A stretch of DNA of 64,000 bases, from the NCBI RefSeq assembly GCF_937903345.1, contig NZ_CALCZQ010000031.1, positions 333,518-397,517 on the forward strand, read 5' to 3'. The notes under the pieces were generated by a model. It was not told where the DNA came from and made no database searches. It saw only the letters and a program-made list of their open reading frames with translations. Positions 36,183 to 44,858 of the stretch are shown here, piece after piece. This DNA is from an uncultured Emticicia sp. Lineage in GTDB: Bacteria; Bacteroidota; Bacteroidia; Cytophagales; Spirosomataceae. The stretch's first letter is position 1, and each line of letters begins with the position of its first letter. The position numbers were made by a program, and so were the translations under genes.

Positions 36183-36653
36183 TTATTTGCCATCTGAAAT
36201 GGAAAGGCCTTCATGTGTGACTTCAATTCTCTCAATAATACTTTTATCATTAGACAGAACCGACTTTGTAATAAAAGCATTTGTTAATTTCCAAATCATC
36301 GTAGGTTCTCCATTTTCGTCCATCAATTTTATTATTATGGTTTCGCGATTAATAGCATTTGCCTTTGCTCTGGCAAGCAACGCTGTAAAATCATTGTTAG
36401 CAATACATTTCTTTAAAGTAACATTTCCATATTTTTTTATACCAGGCATTTTTACTGTTGAATATACTTTACTGTTTCCCTCTCGATATTCAATAGGCTG
36501 AGTTTCTGCACTAAGGCCACTAACCTCTTCGAATGGATATTCATAACCTCCTATAATTACTAAAAAATGGAATTTTGGGTCTGTCCAAGTATTTTGTGCA
36601 TGTAACTCAGATGTGAAAATTATCAAAAATGGTATAAAAAATATTCGTTTCAT
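36183..36653 (-). CDS. Phage tail-tube (gp19)-like protein with signal peptide
   Basis: 156 residues. Residues 1-20 (MKRIFFIPFLIIFTSELHAQ) are a signal peptide. The rest follows the tube-protein family of phage T4 gp19 and contractile injection systems (the conserved phage tail region protein family): KFHFLVIIGGYEYPFEEVSGL, then ETQPIEYREGNSKVYSTVKMPGIKKYGNVTLKK, matching the usual F-x-V ... F-x-E-V-S-G-L ... E-Y-R-E-G ... K-x-P-G-x-x-K-Y-x-N-x-T-L-K-R pattern, and WKLTNAFITKSV with IERIEVTHEGLSI at the end. Tube proteins normally stay in the cytosol and have no export signal. There is no sheath, baseplate, spike or ATPase gene nearby, so this is an orphan. It lies between the DUF1080 gene and tRNA-Cys. 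Family assignment is from motif pattern only. Confidence 0.75.
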   Translation of the reverse strand: MKRIFFIPFLIIFTSELHAQNTWTDPKFHFLVIIGGYEYPFEEVSGLSAETQPIEYREGNSKVYSTVKMPGIKKYGNVTLKKCIANNDFTALLARAKANAINRETIIIKLMDENGEPTMIWKLTNAFITKSVLSNDKSIIERIEVTHEGLSISDGK

Positions 36654-36895
36654 GTAAGGTATTTATTTTATTAATTTGGTTAATCAATTATCGAAACAAA
36701 TGAATGCCGTTTTTCAAAGTACCCTTATTGACAATCGGATAATGTTTATCAAGTAGGTGCTTTATCCTAAAATAGAAGAAAACAAAACATACTGTATTAA
36801 TCAGAATAAAATCGGTATCTAAGTGGCATCATAGATAACATCAAAAGTGGGGAATAAAGATTAAATAAAAAGGTGTTTTTGGTACTTTTTTACGC

Positions 36896-36922
36896 AAAAA
36901 GCACCCTTTTGAGGTGCTTTTT
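36896..36922 (-). terminator. Terminator after tRNA-Cys
   Basis: Ten-base arms aaaaagcacc (36896-36905) and ggtgcttttt (36913-36922). On the minus strand the hairpin follows the tRNA by 11 bases and ends in a T-run. Confidence 0.85.
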
Positions 36923-36933
36923 GTTGCTTGAAG

Positions 36934-37004
36934 AGGTCTCGAGCGGATTCGAACCGCTGTAGAAGCTTTTGCAGAGCTCTGCCTAGCCACTCGGCCACAA
37001 GACC
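36934..37004 (-). tRNA. tRNA-Cys (GCA)
   Basis: On the minus strand a 71-base cloverleaf: acceptor ggtcttg/cgagacc with one G-T pair, anticodon loop ctGCAaa, T-loop ttcgaat in gcggttcgaatccgc, discriminator T. CCA is not encoded. The 3' end points towards the tail-tube-like gene. Confidence 0.95.
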
Positions 37005-37060
37005 ATAATTAATTAACTTTATCGGAGTCCGTGTGAAGATTAAGATTCCAAATCGGATTG

Positions 37061-37092
37061 CAAAAGTACAAGACTCGTGCCAAACTCCCAAA
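37061..37092 (-). promoter_or_regulatory. Predicted promoter of tRNA-Cys
   Basis: On the minus strand TTTG (37089-37092), 20-base spacer, TACTTTTG (37061-37068), about 57 bases upstream of the tRNA 5' end. Both elements match the Bacteroidota consensus exactly. Confidence 0.75.
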
Positions 37093-37272
37093 GTTTTTCT
37101 AAAAAAATTATATACTTTGTGTGAAAATAAAATTTAGAAAGAATTAAAGTATTTATTTGTATTTGATAATTAGCAGTTTACTGTCTAATTCTTAATTCGC
37201 AATTCTTAATTCTTAATTTACATGCAACTCTAATTACCTTTTTTTGCATCTTGCTATTGTACCAACTTTTTT

Positions 37273-37836
37273 ATGGCTAAACTTTTATCACTTTATTCAA
37301 GCGATTACAGCCTCGCAAAGGCCTTACAGCAGCAAGATTCCAAGGCACAAACTTGGCTCTACGAAAAGTTTTCGTCGAAAATGTTGGCGGTCTGCATTCG
37401 TTACGTCGGTGATAAAATGGAAGCAGAAGATGTAATGATAGATGGTTTTATGCGGGTTTTTGATAAAATCGACCAGTTTACGTTCCAAGGGAGTTTTGAG
37501 GGCTGGATTCGCAAAATCATGGTAAACGAAGCTTTGATGCATATTAGAAGCAGAAAAATGATTATCGTTGACCTCGAATATGCCATTGACGAACCCATCG
37601 AATCTTCATTTAGCACCGACCTTGAAGCGGCCGATTTGATGAAACTTATTCAAGACTTATCGATTGGCTATCGAACAGTCTTTAATCTCTATGCCATCGA
37701 AGGATATAGCCACCTCGAAATTGGAGAAATGCTAGGAATTTCGGAAGGCACATCAAAGTCACAATTAAGCCGAGCAAGAGTAATGCTTCAGGCGAATTTA
37801 AAAAAATTAGAACAAAGAAAAGCTAAAAGTTATTAG
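37273..37836 (+). CDS. ECF-type RNA polymerase sigma factor
   Basis: 187 residues. Region 2 is AQTWLYEKFSSKMLAVCIRYVGDKMEAEDVMIDGFMRVFDKIDQF (core binding and -10 recognition, about residues 25-70) and region 4 is a helix-turn-helix YRTVFNLYAIEGYSHLEIGEMLGISEGTSKSQLSRAR (about residues 138-174). The ATG at 37273 gives the usual compact length; an overlapping frame from 37244 is unrelated. Two genes follow on the same strand with 98- and 53-base gaps; the first encodes a single-TM protein that may be its anti-sigma partner. It is more like the RpoE-type ECF than housekeeping sigma. Confidence 0.9.
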   Translation: MAKLLSLYSSDYSLAKALQQQDSKAQTWLYEKFSSKMLAVCIRYVGDKMEAEDVMIDGFMRVFDKIDQFTFQGSFEGWIRKIMVNEALMHIRSRKMIIVDLEYAIDEPIESSFSTDLEAADLMKLIQDLSIGYRTVFNLYAIEGYSHLEIGEMLGISEGTSKSQLSRARVMLQANLKKLEQRKAKSY

Positions 37837-37934
37837 TGGACTGGGAAATTTTAATAGTTTGATTCGTAACGTTGGATACAGAAATAATCAAATCATCATT
37901 AACAAGTTTTCCGGTAACTGGTAACCATACAAAA

Positions 37935-38858
37935 ATGAATTTCAAAATAAAAATGAAAAAACATTTGATTGACGACCTTTTTGCCAAAACGTTGGCAGAA
38001 CATAGACAAGAGCCTTCTCGAAAAACTTTTGAGAAGTTTCAGTCACGATTACAAGAAAAACAACAAAAACCAAAGGCCGGCCTTCTTTTTGGCAATCTTT
38101 CTTGGACTTACTATGTCACTGCGGCATGTATCGCCATTGCTATTTCGGTTGGATTTTTGACTCAAAAAGAGAATTCAGTAAGTCCAGCAGCTGTATTTGC
38201 GGATTTGCCAAGTGGCAAGAAAAATACCGCTGAAACCGCTCCAAAAGTTGCAATTAATAGAGCAATACTTTCAGCAGAAAATGTTCAATCAATGCTAAAA
38301 AATATAAATAAGCTAAACTTAACAAAGCCAAAAAAAATAATTTTGTCTGCTGTTAAAAGTCTATCCGAAAAAAACGTTGCAAACCAAAATCTTAGAATTC
38401 AGCAAGCACCGAATATAATCGTTGATGATTCATATGAAGAGCAAAATAGTGCGGAAACCAATACAGCAATTTTCGAAAACTCTATAGTTGAAACAACTAA
38501 GCCAGCCGAACAAATTTCTCAAGGAATTTTCAGAACCGACATTGGCGAGTCGGTGGTAGTTGTGATTGAGCCAACCGATGCAGAAGTTGAGTTAATCCCT
38601 TCAATCAACCCAGATTCAAATATGTCTTTGGCGGAGGTAAAACGACTTGGTGAAGAAAAGGTAGAAAAAGAGAAGTCATTTATCGCCAAATTATATAGTG
38701 AATACAAGCATTTTAAATACGGTGAGAAAGTAGATTTGAAGAAACTCGGCATAAAGGATGTTTTGGCACGTGTTGATGACAGCGTAATTAAAGAAGATAT
38801 AGTCGATATACGTGATTTCGTACAAAGAAAAGTAAGCAGGTTACAACGCAAAGAATAA
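37935..38858 (+). CDS. Single-TM protein, possible anti-sigma partner
   Basis: About 307 residues if started at ATG 37935; ATG 37953 (MKKHLIDDLFAKTL) is equally possible, and the frame is open from a TTG at 37872. A cytosolic N-terminal part with helical character (LIDDLFAKTLAEHRQEPSRKTFEKFQSRL) precedes one membrane segment (TYYVTAACIAIAISVGFL, about residues 58-75), and a long, polar periplasmic part follows. This layout, directly after an ECF sigma gene, is that of anti-sigma regulators in Bacteroidota, but no FecR or zinc-binding ASD motif is present. Function is inferred from position only. Confidence 0.75.
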   Translation: MNFKIKMKKHLIDDLFAKTLAEHRQEPSRKTFEKFQSRLQEKQQKPKAGLLFGNLSWTYYVTAACIAIAISVGFLTQKENSVSPAAVFADLPSGKKNTAETAPKVAINRAILSAENVQSMLKNINKLNLTKPKKIILSAVKSLSEKNVANQNLRIQQAPNIIVDDSYEEQNSAETNTAIFENSIVETTKPAEQISQGIFRTDIGESVVVVIEPTDAEVELIPSINPDSNMSLAEVKRLGEEKVEKEKSFIAKLYSEYKHFKYGEKVDLKKLGIKDVLARVDDSVIKEDIVDIRDFVQRKVSRLQRKE

Positions 38859-38911
38859 ATAAGGTTCTGACAGCACCTTTTAAATATTTAGCATAAAAAT
38901 AGATTGAAACT

Positions 38912-39961
38912 ATGAAAAAACTGCCCTTAGCCTTATTACTGATGATGAGCTCATTAGTAGTAAAAGCCAATTTTAAATCAGATACCACTATAGTCGAATT
39001 TACCGACAAAGGCATAAAAAGACGAGTTACTGTATTTGCGACAAGTAAAAAAGATTTCGATTTGCCGAAAACGCTCGACCTCGAAAATGTTTTGAAAAGC
39101 GTAGGTGTTGATTCTCTAGAACGAAAAAAAGCAATTATTTTGGCAGAAACCAATGGCTCAAAGCAGGATACAATCTTGTTAGTGGCTCGTGATGGTCGCG
39201 ATATTAAGATTGTTATGAGAGCTCCAAAAGAAATCCTCGCTCGTCCGGATACACTTCGCAACGATAAAGAAGACCATTGGAGTCGTGAAACTAAAGTTTA
39301 TAAGGAAGAAGACCGAGACGACGATTCTAATGACAATACAGCAACTATGAAAAAATCGAATTCAGGAAGATTTTTCTCACACAACGATTTTGGCCTTTAC
39401 TTAGGGCTAAATAATTGGGCAAAAGGCTCAGCTGTTGGTTCATCGTTGGTTACCTGGGGTTCAAGGTATGCGGCACTTTCTTTTCAAAAAAATATTACCT
39501 TAATCAATGGAAAACAAGTCGATTTAGCCTTTACTTACGGCCCAGAAGTAGCTTGGAATAATTTTATGTTGGACGAAAACAAGGTTGTCCAGATGCTGGG
39601 CAAACAAGTCGTTTTCAAAGATTTTGGACAAAATTTATCGAAAAGCAAATTGGTGGTACCGATGCTAAATCTTCCGATCATGCTTAATTTGGGTTTTGAG
39701 GAAGCTAAATTTCGAATTGGGCTTGGTGGCTATATAGGCTACCGAATTGGTGGATACAGTAAACTAAAATATGAGGGGGGAAAGAAAGAAAAAATTAAAG
39801 GAGGTTATGGTTTAGAAGATTTTAGATACGGCCTTACTGCCGAACTCGGTAAACGAAAAGGGGCCACTTTATTTGTAAGATACGATTTAAACCAAGTATT
39901 TAAAGTTGAACAAACAAATGCAATAGGTTTGCAGGCGTGGTGTATTGGGCTTAGATTATAA
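38912..39961 (+). CDS. Predicted outer-membrane beta-barrel protein
   Basis: 349 residues with signal peptide MKKLPLALLLMMSSLVVKA. An N-terminal soluble domain of about 130 residues ends in a charged linker (KVYKEEDRDDDSNDNTATMKK, about residues 131-151); the C-terminal 190 residues alternate polar and hydrophobic positions (HNDFGLYLGLNNWA, VDLAFTYGPEVAW, FRIGLGGYIGYRIGGYS, RYGLTAELGKRKGATLFVRYDLNQVF, GLQAWCIGLRL) as in an eight- to ten-strand barrel of the PorT-like type. It is the third gene of a run with an ECF sigma factor, which suggests that the sigma controls or senses envelope state. Confidence 0.75.
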   Translation: MKKLPLALLLMMSSLVVKANFKSDTTIVEFTDKGIKRRVTVFATSKKDFDLPKTLDLENVLKSVGVDSLERKKAIILAETNGSKQDTILLVARDGRDIKIVMRAPKEILARPDTLRNDKEDHWSRETKVYKEEDRDDDSNDNTATMKKSNSGRFFSHNDFGLYLGLNNWAKGSAVGSSLVTWGSRYAALSFQKNITLINGKQVDLAFTYGPEVAWNNFMLDENKVVQMLGKQVVFKDFGQNLSKSKLVVPMLNLPIMLNLGFEEAKFRIGLGGYIGYRIGGYSKLKYEGGKKEKIKGGYGLEDFRYGLTAELGKRKGATLFVRYDLNQVFKVEQTNAIGLQAWCIGLRL

Positions 39962-39986
39962 AATATTTCCGCAAGAAAATAAAAAA

Positions 39987-40015
39987 ATGCTATCTAAATC
40001 AAATTTGGATAGCAT
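39987..40015 (+). terminator. Likely terminator after the barrel-protein gene
   Basis: Thirteen-base arms 39987-39999 and 40003-40015 (atgctatctaaat / atttggatagcat) with one wobble, followed by T-rich sequence. The rest of the gap to tRNA-Tyr (40016-40288) is AT-rich with no gene or other structure seen. Confidence 0.6.
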
Positions 40016-40288
40016 TCGTTTCTATACTAACATTCAATTTTAATAGAACAATCAAAACACGTTATGAGCTTGTACAACAAACGCTAAAAAAGACCCTTTT
40101 TACTTTCCTTTGCTAAGTTTTTGTGAAAAATTTTCATTAAATACAATATTTAGAATTAATTGTGGTATTGTTAATTTAAAAGTGAGCATCTATAAAATGC
40201 AAAAGGTTGATAATTAGCACTTCAATGAATATTAAAAAGGGGTAAAAAATAATATTTGAAAAAAAATTTAAAAAAAAGTGTCTAACTA

Positions 40289-40319
40289 TTTGACAAAATA
40301 AAAAAAGGATATAATTTTG
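40289..40319 (+). promoter_or_regulatory. Predicted promoter of the tRNA-Tyr cluster
   Basis: TTTG (40289-40292), 19-base spacer, TAATTTTG (40312-40319), about 60 bases before tRNA-Tyr. The following bases (cactcc) resemble those after the fifth rRNA promoter at 63456. Confidence 0.75.
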
Positions 40320-40379
40320 CACTCCAATTCAGCGACAAAGTAATCATTTAGAAACTGAAAAGGGTTAAGAAAATAATGA

Positions 40380-40463
40380 GGGGGTGTACCAGAGTGGCCA
40401 AATGGGGCAGACTGTAAATCTGCTAGTGTAATGCTTACGGTGGTTCGAATCCATCCGCCCCCA
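40380..40463 (+). tRNA. tRNA-Tyr (GTA)
   Basis: 84-base class II tRNA. Acceptor gggggtg pairs with cgccccc, the anticodon loop ctGTAaa is in agactGTAaatct, there is a long variable arm (gctagtgtaatgcttac region), and the T-loop is ttcgaat. Discriminator A; no encoded CCA. Confidence 0.95.
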
Positions 40464-40486
40464 CTCTTTTATTTAATGTATAATTA

Positions 40487-40559
40487 GCGAAAGTAGCTCA
40501 TTTGGTAGAGCGGTAGCCTTCCAAGCTTCAGGTGGCGGGTTCGAGCCCCGTCTTTCGCT
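40487..40559 (+). tRNA. tRNA-Gly (TCC)
   Basis: 73-base cloverleaf with acceptor gcgaaag/ctttcgc, D arm gctc/gagc, anticodon loop ctTCCaa, T arm gcgggttcgagccccgt. One mismatch (T-T) in the anticodon stem. Discriminator T. Confidence 0.93.
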
Positions 40560-40704
40560 CTAATAGTGTTTGGCAGTTAGTAATCGGCAACAAAATTTTA
40601 GTTTTTGTTTGTTTGAAAATAGCCTCTCGTTAATAGATAGTAAACATTCTGCAGTTGTTAATCTTAGATTAATTACTGCTTTATTTGTAGCCGCTCACTG
40701 AAAA

Positions 40705-40776
<72 letters not shown>

Positions 40777-40782
40777 CTGAAC

Positions 40783-40813
40783 TTTGATTATTCCTTTTTA
40801 AGGGATAGGTTTG
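40783..40813 (+). promoter_or_regulatory. Predicted tuf promoter just after tRNA-Thr
   Basis: TTTG (40783-40786), 19-base spacer, TAGGTTTG (40806-40813). It begins 7 bases after tRNA-Thr, leaving a leader of about 165 bases before tuf. A second TAGGTTTG at 40873-40880 lacks a -33 partner. Confidence 0.7.
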
Positions 40814-40987
40814 TAGCCAAATTTAGAGTTAAGGTATTCATACTATCTAATACTTTTAAAAGTTATTTTATTTAGGTTTGTAAAGCAAGCTGAATGTAAT
40901 TTAAAAGGTGATTATTGAGTTTCGGCAACAGATTAGCGTTAGTTTAAATTAAGTATATAAGAACAATAATAATAGACTTTATCAATC

Positions 40988-42175
40988 ATGGCAAAAGAGA
41001 ATTTTGACCGTAGTAAGCCTCACGTAAATATCGGTACCATCGGTCACGTTGACCACGGTAAAACTACTTTGACGGCTGCCATCACGAAAGTACTTTCAGA
41101 AAAAGGTTTGGCAGAGAAAAGAGATTTCTCTTCAATCGACAATGCTCCTGAAGAAAAAGAGCGTGGTATTACTATCAATACAGCTCACGTAGAATATGCA
41201 ACTGCCAACCGTCACTATGCACACGTTGACTGTCCTGGACACGCTGACTATGTTAAAAACATGGTAACTGGTGCTGCTCAAATGGATGGTGCCATTCTTG
41301 TAGTAGCTGCAACTGATGGTCCGATGCCACAAACTCGTGAGCACATCCTTTTGGCTCGTCAGGTTGGTGTACCTCAATTAGTTGTATTCATGAATAAAGT
41401 GGATATGGTTGATGACCCTGAATTATTAGAATTAGTAGAAATGGAAATTCGTGAGTTATTGTCATTCTACAAGTATGATGGCGATAATATACCTGTAATT
41501 CAAGGTTCAGCACTTGGCGGCTTGAATGGAGAACCAACATGGGTTGCGAAAATAGATGAGTTGATGGAAGCTGTGGATTCATTTATTCCACTTCCTCCAC
41601 GTGCAACTGACAAACCATTCTTGATGCCAGTTGAAGACGTATTTTCAATCACCGGTCGTGGAACAGTTGCTACTGGTCGTATCGAAACAGGTGTAATTAA
41701 CTCTTCTGAAGCAGTTGAAATCCTAGGTATGGGTGCTGAAAACTTAAAATCAGTAGTTACTGGTGTTGAGATGTTCCGTAAAATCCTTGACCGTGGAGAA
41801 GCTGGTGATAACGTAGGTTTATTATTACGTGGTATTGAGAAAGAATCAATCAAGCGTGGTATGGTAATTTGTAAGCCAGGTTCAGTAAAACCACACGCTC
41901 ACTTCAAAGCTGAGGTTTATGTATTGAGCAAAGAAGAAGGTGGACGTCACACGCCATTCTTTAATAAATACCGTCCTCAATTCTACTTCCGTACAACTGA
42001 CGTAACAGGAGAAATTTCGTTACCAGCAGGAGTAGAGATGGTTATGCCTGGTGATAACATCACTATTGAAGTAAAATTAATCAGTGCGATTGCTATGGAT
42101 AAAGGTTTACGTTTTGCGATTCGTGAAGGTGGACGTACTGTAGGTGCTGGTCAAGTAACAGAAATTATAGCTTAA
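40988..42175 (+). CDS. tuf: Translation elongation factor Tu
   Basis: GTPase that brings aminoacyl-tRNA to the ribosome, 395 residues. G1 GHVDHGKT (about residues 19-26), G2 RGITINTAHVEY, G3 DCPGHADYVKNM, G4 NKVD, G5 GSALGG are all present, followed by domains II and III (GRGTVATGRIETG; GRTVGAGQVTEI at the end). Codon use is stronger and more uniform than in neighbours, as expected for a highly expressed gene. tRNA-Tyr, tRNA-Gly and tRNA-Thr precede it, as in many bacteria. The usual next genes (tRNA-Trp, secE, nusG, ribosomal proteins) are absent; a terminator and an unrelated gene follow. Confidence 0.98.
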   Translation: MAKENFDRSKPHVNIGTIGHVDHGKTTLTAAITKVLSEKGLAEKRDFSSIDNAPEEKERGITINTAHVEYATANRHYAHVDCPGHADYVKNMVTGAAQMDGAILVVAATDGPMPQTREHILLARQVGVPQLVVFMNKVDMVDDPELLELVEMEIRELLSFYKYDGDNIPVIQGSALGGLNGEPTWVAKIDELMEAVDSFIPLPPRATDKPFLMPVEDVFSITGRGTVATGRIETGVINSSEAVEILGMGAENLKSVVTGVEMFRKILDRGEAGDNVGLLLRGIEKESIKRGMVICKPGSVKPHAHFKAEVYVLSKEEGGRHTPFFNKYRPQFYFRTTDVTGEISLPAGVEMVMPGDNITIEVKLISAIAMDKGLRFAIREGGRTVGAGQVTEIIA

Positions 42176-42197
42176 TCTTTTTTAAGTTAAAAAATAT

Positions 42198-42236
42198 AAA
42201 TGAGCATTTTCGAAAGGAAATGCTCATTTTGTTTTT
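42198..42236 (+). terminator. Terminator after tuf
   Basis: Twelve-base arms aaatgagcattt (42198-42209) and aaatgctcattt (42218-42229) followed by tgtttttt. Confidence 0.85.
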
Positions 42237-42315
42237 TAACAAATACTAAATACAAATGGCATGAGATTTGAAAAGTTGTAATTAACTTGCAATAAATCCA
42301 TAATATTCTATTTCC

Positions 42316-44820
42316 ATGAGTAAGAAAAAGAGTAAAATATCGACCAATTCTCCCAACCCACCTTTGCGTTTTTTTTCAACAAACCATACAAATAAAGAGG
42401 CTAATTTCAACCAATCATCTAAGCAAGTTTTGTTGAGTTTATTTCAGCGTAATGGTATTTATATCTTATTAGTACTAATACTATTGATAGCTTCGTTTCT
42501 ATATTCTGATTTTCTCTTTGGTAAAAATGTATTTCTTTTTAAAGATATAGGCAGTGACTCATATAATTTTGACTATCCGAAATTGTATAATTTGGCAGAC
42601 CACTGGGAAAAGTATGGTTCACTAAGTTGGAGTTTTGAGCAAGGATTGGGTCAAAATATTCATCCTTATTGGTTTGACCCTTTTACATTTTTGTTGGTCA
42701 TAGGCGGTAAACAAAGTGTTGCTAATAACCTTATTTATATCTTATTGCTCGAATTACTCCTGGCGGGGATGTTTTTTTATTTATTTCTTCGTACCAGAAA
42801 AGTAGAAGGCTTCTTGTCAGTTTTAGGTGCTATACTCTATTCTTTTAGTGGATATATGGTTTTGGGAACAACTTGGCAATTGTCAGTTTTTGGAACTGAG
42901 GTGGTTTATGCTGCTTTTCTATTATTTTCTTTAGAAAAATTTATCAGCGAAAAAACCTGGTATTTTATTCCTATTCCAATAGCAATGATTACAATGCACT
43001 TGCCTTTTTATTTATACCTATATACTTTATTAATTATCATATATTATACCCTACGCTTTGCCGAAAATCAACAATGGCATTTTGGCAAATGGTTTGTTGG
43101 CTTGGCTTCAATAGCTATTATTTCCGTTTTGGGTGTTGGCATTGGGGCCTTTATGTTTGGAAGTAATTTGTTTCAGATGATTGAAAGTCCGAGAGGCAGT
43201 GGCGAGTTTGCTTATACAACTAAGCTTATTTCACAGCCAGTTTTGGCTGTTGCAGACTCGGTGCAAAGAAGTACAAACTTTATGCGGTTGTTTTCAACGA
43301 ATATGATTGGCAATGCTGAAACCTTTCGAGGCTGGAATAATTATATGGAAGCTCCTATGTACTATTGTGGTCTTTTGAGCTTGGTTGCTGCTCCGCAGGT
43401 ATTTTATTTTGGCATTCGCAAGACCAGAATCCTATATGGAGTTTTATTGGGTTTGTGTTTTTGGGTAATTTTTTTTCCATATTTTAGATATACCTTTTGG
43501 CTTTTTACTGGTGACTATTACCGTACTTTAGGTTTGTTTACGTTGTTAGCTCTTTTATACTTAAATCTGAAAGCCATTCAGCAAATTTTGGAAGAGAAGA
43601 GAATAGGTCTTTTAGCTCTACTTGCAACGGTTATGATATTATTTGTTATGCTTTTTGGCTTCGCTCCTGATGGAAATCTCAATAAATCCCTGCAAAAATC
43701 AGCCGCTTTATTGATTGTACTTTATGCAGGAGTTTTATTCCTGATTTCCAAAAGTGCGTTACAAAGTATTGGTTTAGGTTTATTGTTAATGATTTGTATT
43801 GGAGAAATGATTTTTTTCTCAAATAATATTACGGTTAACAAAAGAAATAGGGCAACTAAGCGAGAAATGAATGAAGCGGGTAGTGGTTATAATGATAGCA
43901 CAGTTGATGCTGTTGCTTATTTAAAAAAGATTGATCCATCGCAATTTTACCGCATTGAGAAAGAATACGCTTCAGGAACAGCCATGCACTCCAGTTTAAA
44001 CGATGCTAAAGTACAAGGTTATTATAGCTCACGTGTTTATAACTCGTTTAACCAACTAAATTATGTGAGGTTTATGAAAAGTGTAAAGCTGTTGAATCCG
44101 AAAGATGAAACAGCTTCGAGGTGGATTTCTGGGTTAATAGGTTCACCCTTACTTCAACGATTGTGTGGAGTAAAGTATTATTTATCTAAAAATCCTGATG
44201 CGTTTGTGGCATATCAAGGAATGAATATGGATGCTGTAGCAAGCTTTGAAGATGTGAAAGTTTTGAAACTGAAAGATACACTGCCTTTAGGAATCACGTA
44301 TGATAGTTTTATTTCGGAAGCAAATTTTGAGAAACTTGATTCAGTGAGCCGACAAGCGATATTATTACAAGCGGTTTCGGTTGATAAAAATTTACAGGCA
44401 AAATTACGGGGCTTTAAAGAAACTACTTCGGCAAGTCTGTCAGAGCAAGGTGTCACAATAGAAGCATTACGAAGTTGGGTGAGTCAGTTAAAGCGTGATA
44501 CACTTCAAATAACCGAATTTAAACCTGACAATATCAAAGGGAATATTAATTTAGATGCTTCAAAAGTGCTATTTTTTGCTATACCGCACGACAAAGGTTG
44601 GTCGGCAATCGTTGATGGGAAAGAAACAACTATTGAAAAAGTGGATGCTGGATTAATAGGAATTTTATTAGAAAAAGGTAATCATAAGGTAGAATTGTTG
44701 TTTGAACCACCCTATACGAAAGAAGGAACTTATATTTCAATTTTTTCACTTCTACTTTGGAGTACCGGGATAGTATTCTCCAGTCGTGGTAAGAAAAAAG
44801 TTATAGAAACCATTAATTAA
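42316..44820 (+). CDS. YfhO-like polytopic membrane protein
   Basis: 834 residues. A cytosolic N-terminal segment of about 45 polar residues leads into about twelve membrane segments, with the first external loop carrying FLFKDIGSDSYNFDYPKLYNL and SFEQGLGQNIHPYWFDPF, as in the YfhO family (GT-C-like; in Bacillus linked to glycosylation of lipoteichoic acid). The C-terminal third (about residues 520-800) is a soluble extracytoplasmic domain ending in FAIPHDKGWSAIVDGKE and NHKVELLFEPP, then a final membrane segment. Gram-negative Bacteroidota have no lipoteichoic acid, so the acceptor here is unknown. Preceded by tuf and followed 38 bases later by an MFS gene. Confidence 0.82.
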   Translation: MSKKKSKISTNSPNPPLRFFSTNHTNKEANFNQSSKQVLLSLFQRNGIYILLVLILLIASFLYSDFLFGKNVFLFKDIGSDSYNFDYPKLYNLADHWEKYGSLSWSFEQGLGQNIHPYWFDPFTFLLVIGGKQSVANNLIYILLLELLLAGMFFYLFLRTRKVEGFLSVLGAILYSFSGYMVLGTTWQLSVFGTEVVYAAFLLFSLEKFISEKTWYFIPIPIAMITMHLPFYLYLYTLLIIIYYTLRFAENQQWHFGKWFVGLASIAIISVLGVGIGAFMFGSNLFQMIESPRGSGEFAYTTKLISQPVLAVADSVQRSTNFMRLFSTNMIGNAETFRGWNNYMEAPMYYCGLLSLVAAPQVFYFGIRKTRILYGVLLGLCFWVIFFPYFRYTFWLFTGDYYRTLGLFTLLALLYLNLKAIQQILEEKRIGLLALLATVMILFVMLFGFAPDGNLNKSLQKSAALLIVLYAGVLFLISKSALQSIGLGLLLMICIGEMIFFSNNITVNKRNRATKREMNEAGSGYNDSTVDAVAYLKKIDPSQFYRIEKEYASGTAMHSSLNDAKVQGYYSSRVYNSFNQLNYVRFMKSVKLLNPKDETASRWISGLIGSPLLQRLCGVKYYLSKNPDAFVAYQGMNMDAVASFEDVKVLKLKDTLPLGITYDSFISEANFEKLDSVSRQAILLQAVSVDKNLQAKLRGFKETTSASLSEQGVTIEALRSWVSQLKRDTLQITEFKPDNIKGNINLDASKVLFFAIPHDKGWSAIVDGKETTIEKVDAGLIGILLEKGNHKVELLFEPPYTKEGTYISIFSLLLWSTGIVFSSRGKKKVIETIN

Positions 44821-44858
44821 GAAAAAAAATTTTAAACTGAATCAATTAAACAAAAAAG

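Noticed and set aside
36154..36501. 115-residue plus-strand open frame
   Set aside because: It is antisense to the tail-tube-like gene, which has a signal peptide and clear family motifs.
36183..37004. Tail-tube-like gene next to tRNA-Cys as part of an integrated prophage or tRNA-targeted island
   Set aside because: No integrase, no second copy of the tRNA 3' end, and no other phage gene in the surrounding 2 kb.
37140..37220. Short aattcttaattc repeats before the sigma factor gene
   Set aside because: Low-complexity AT-rich sequence; no boundaries or symmetric structure to define an element.
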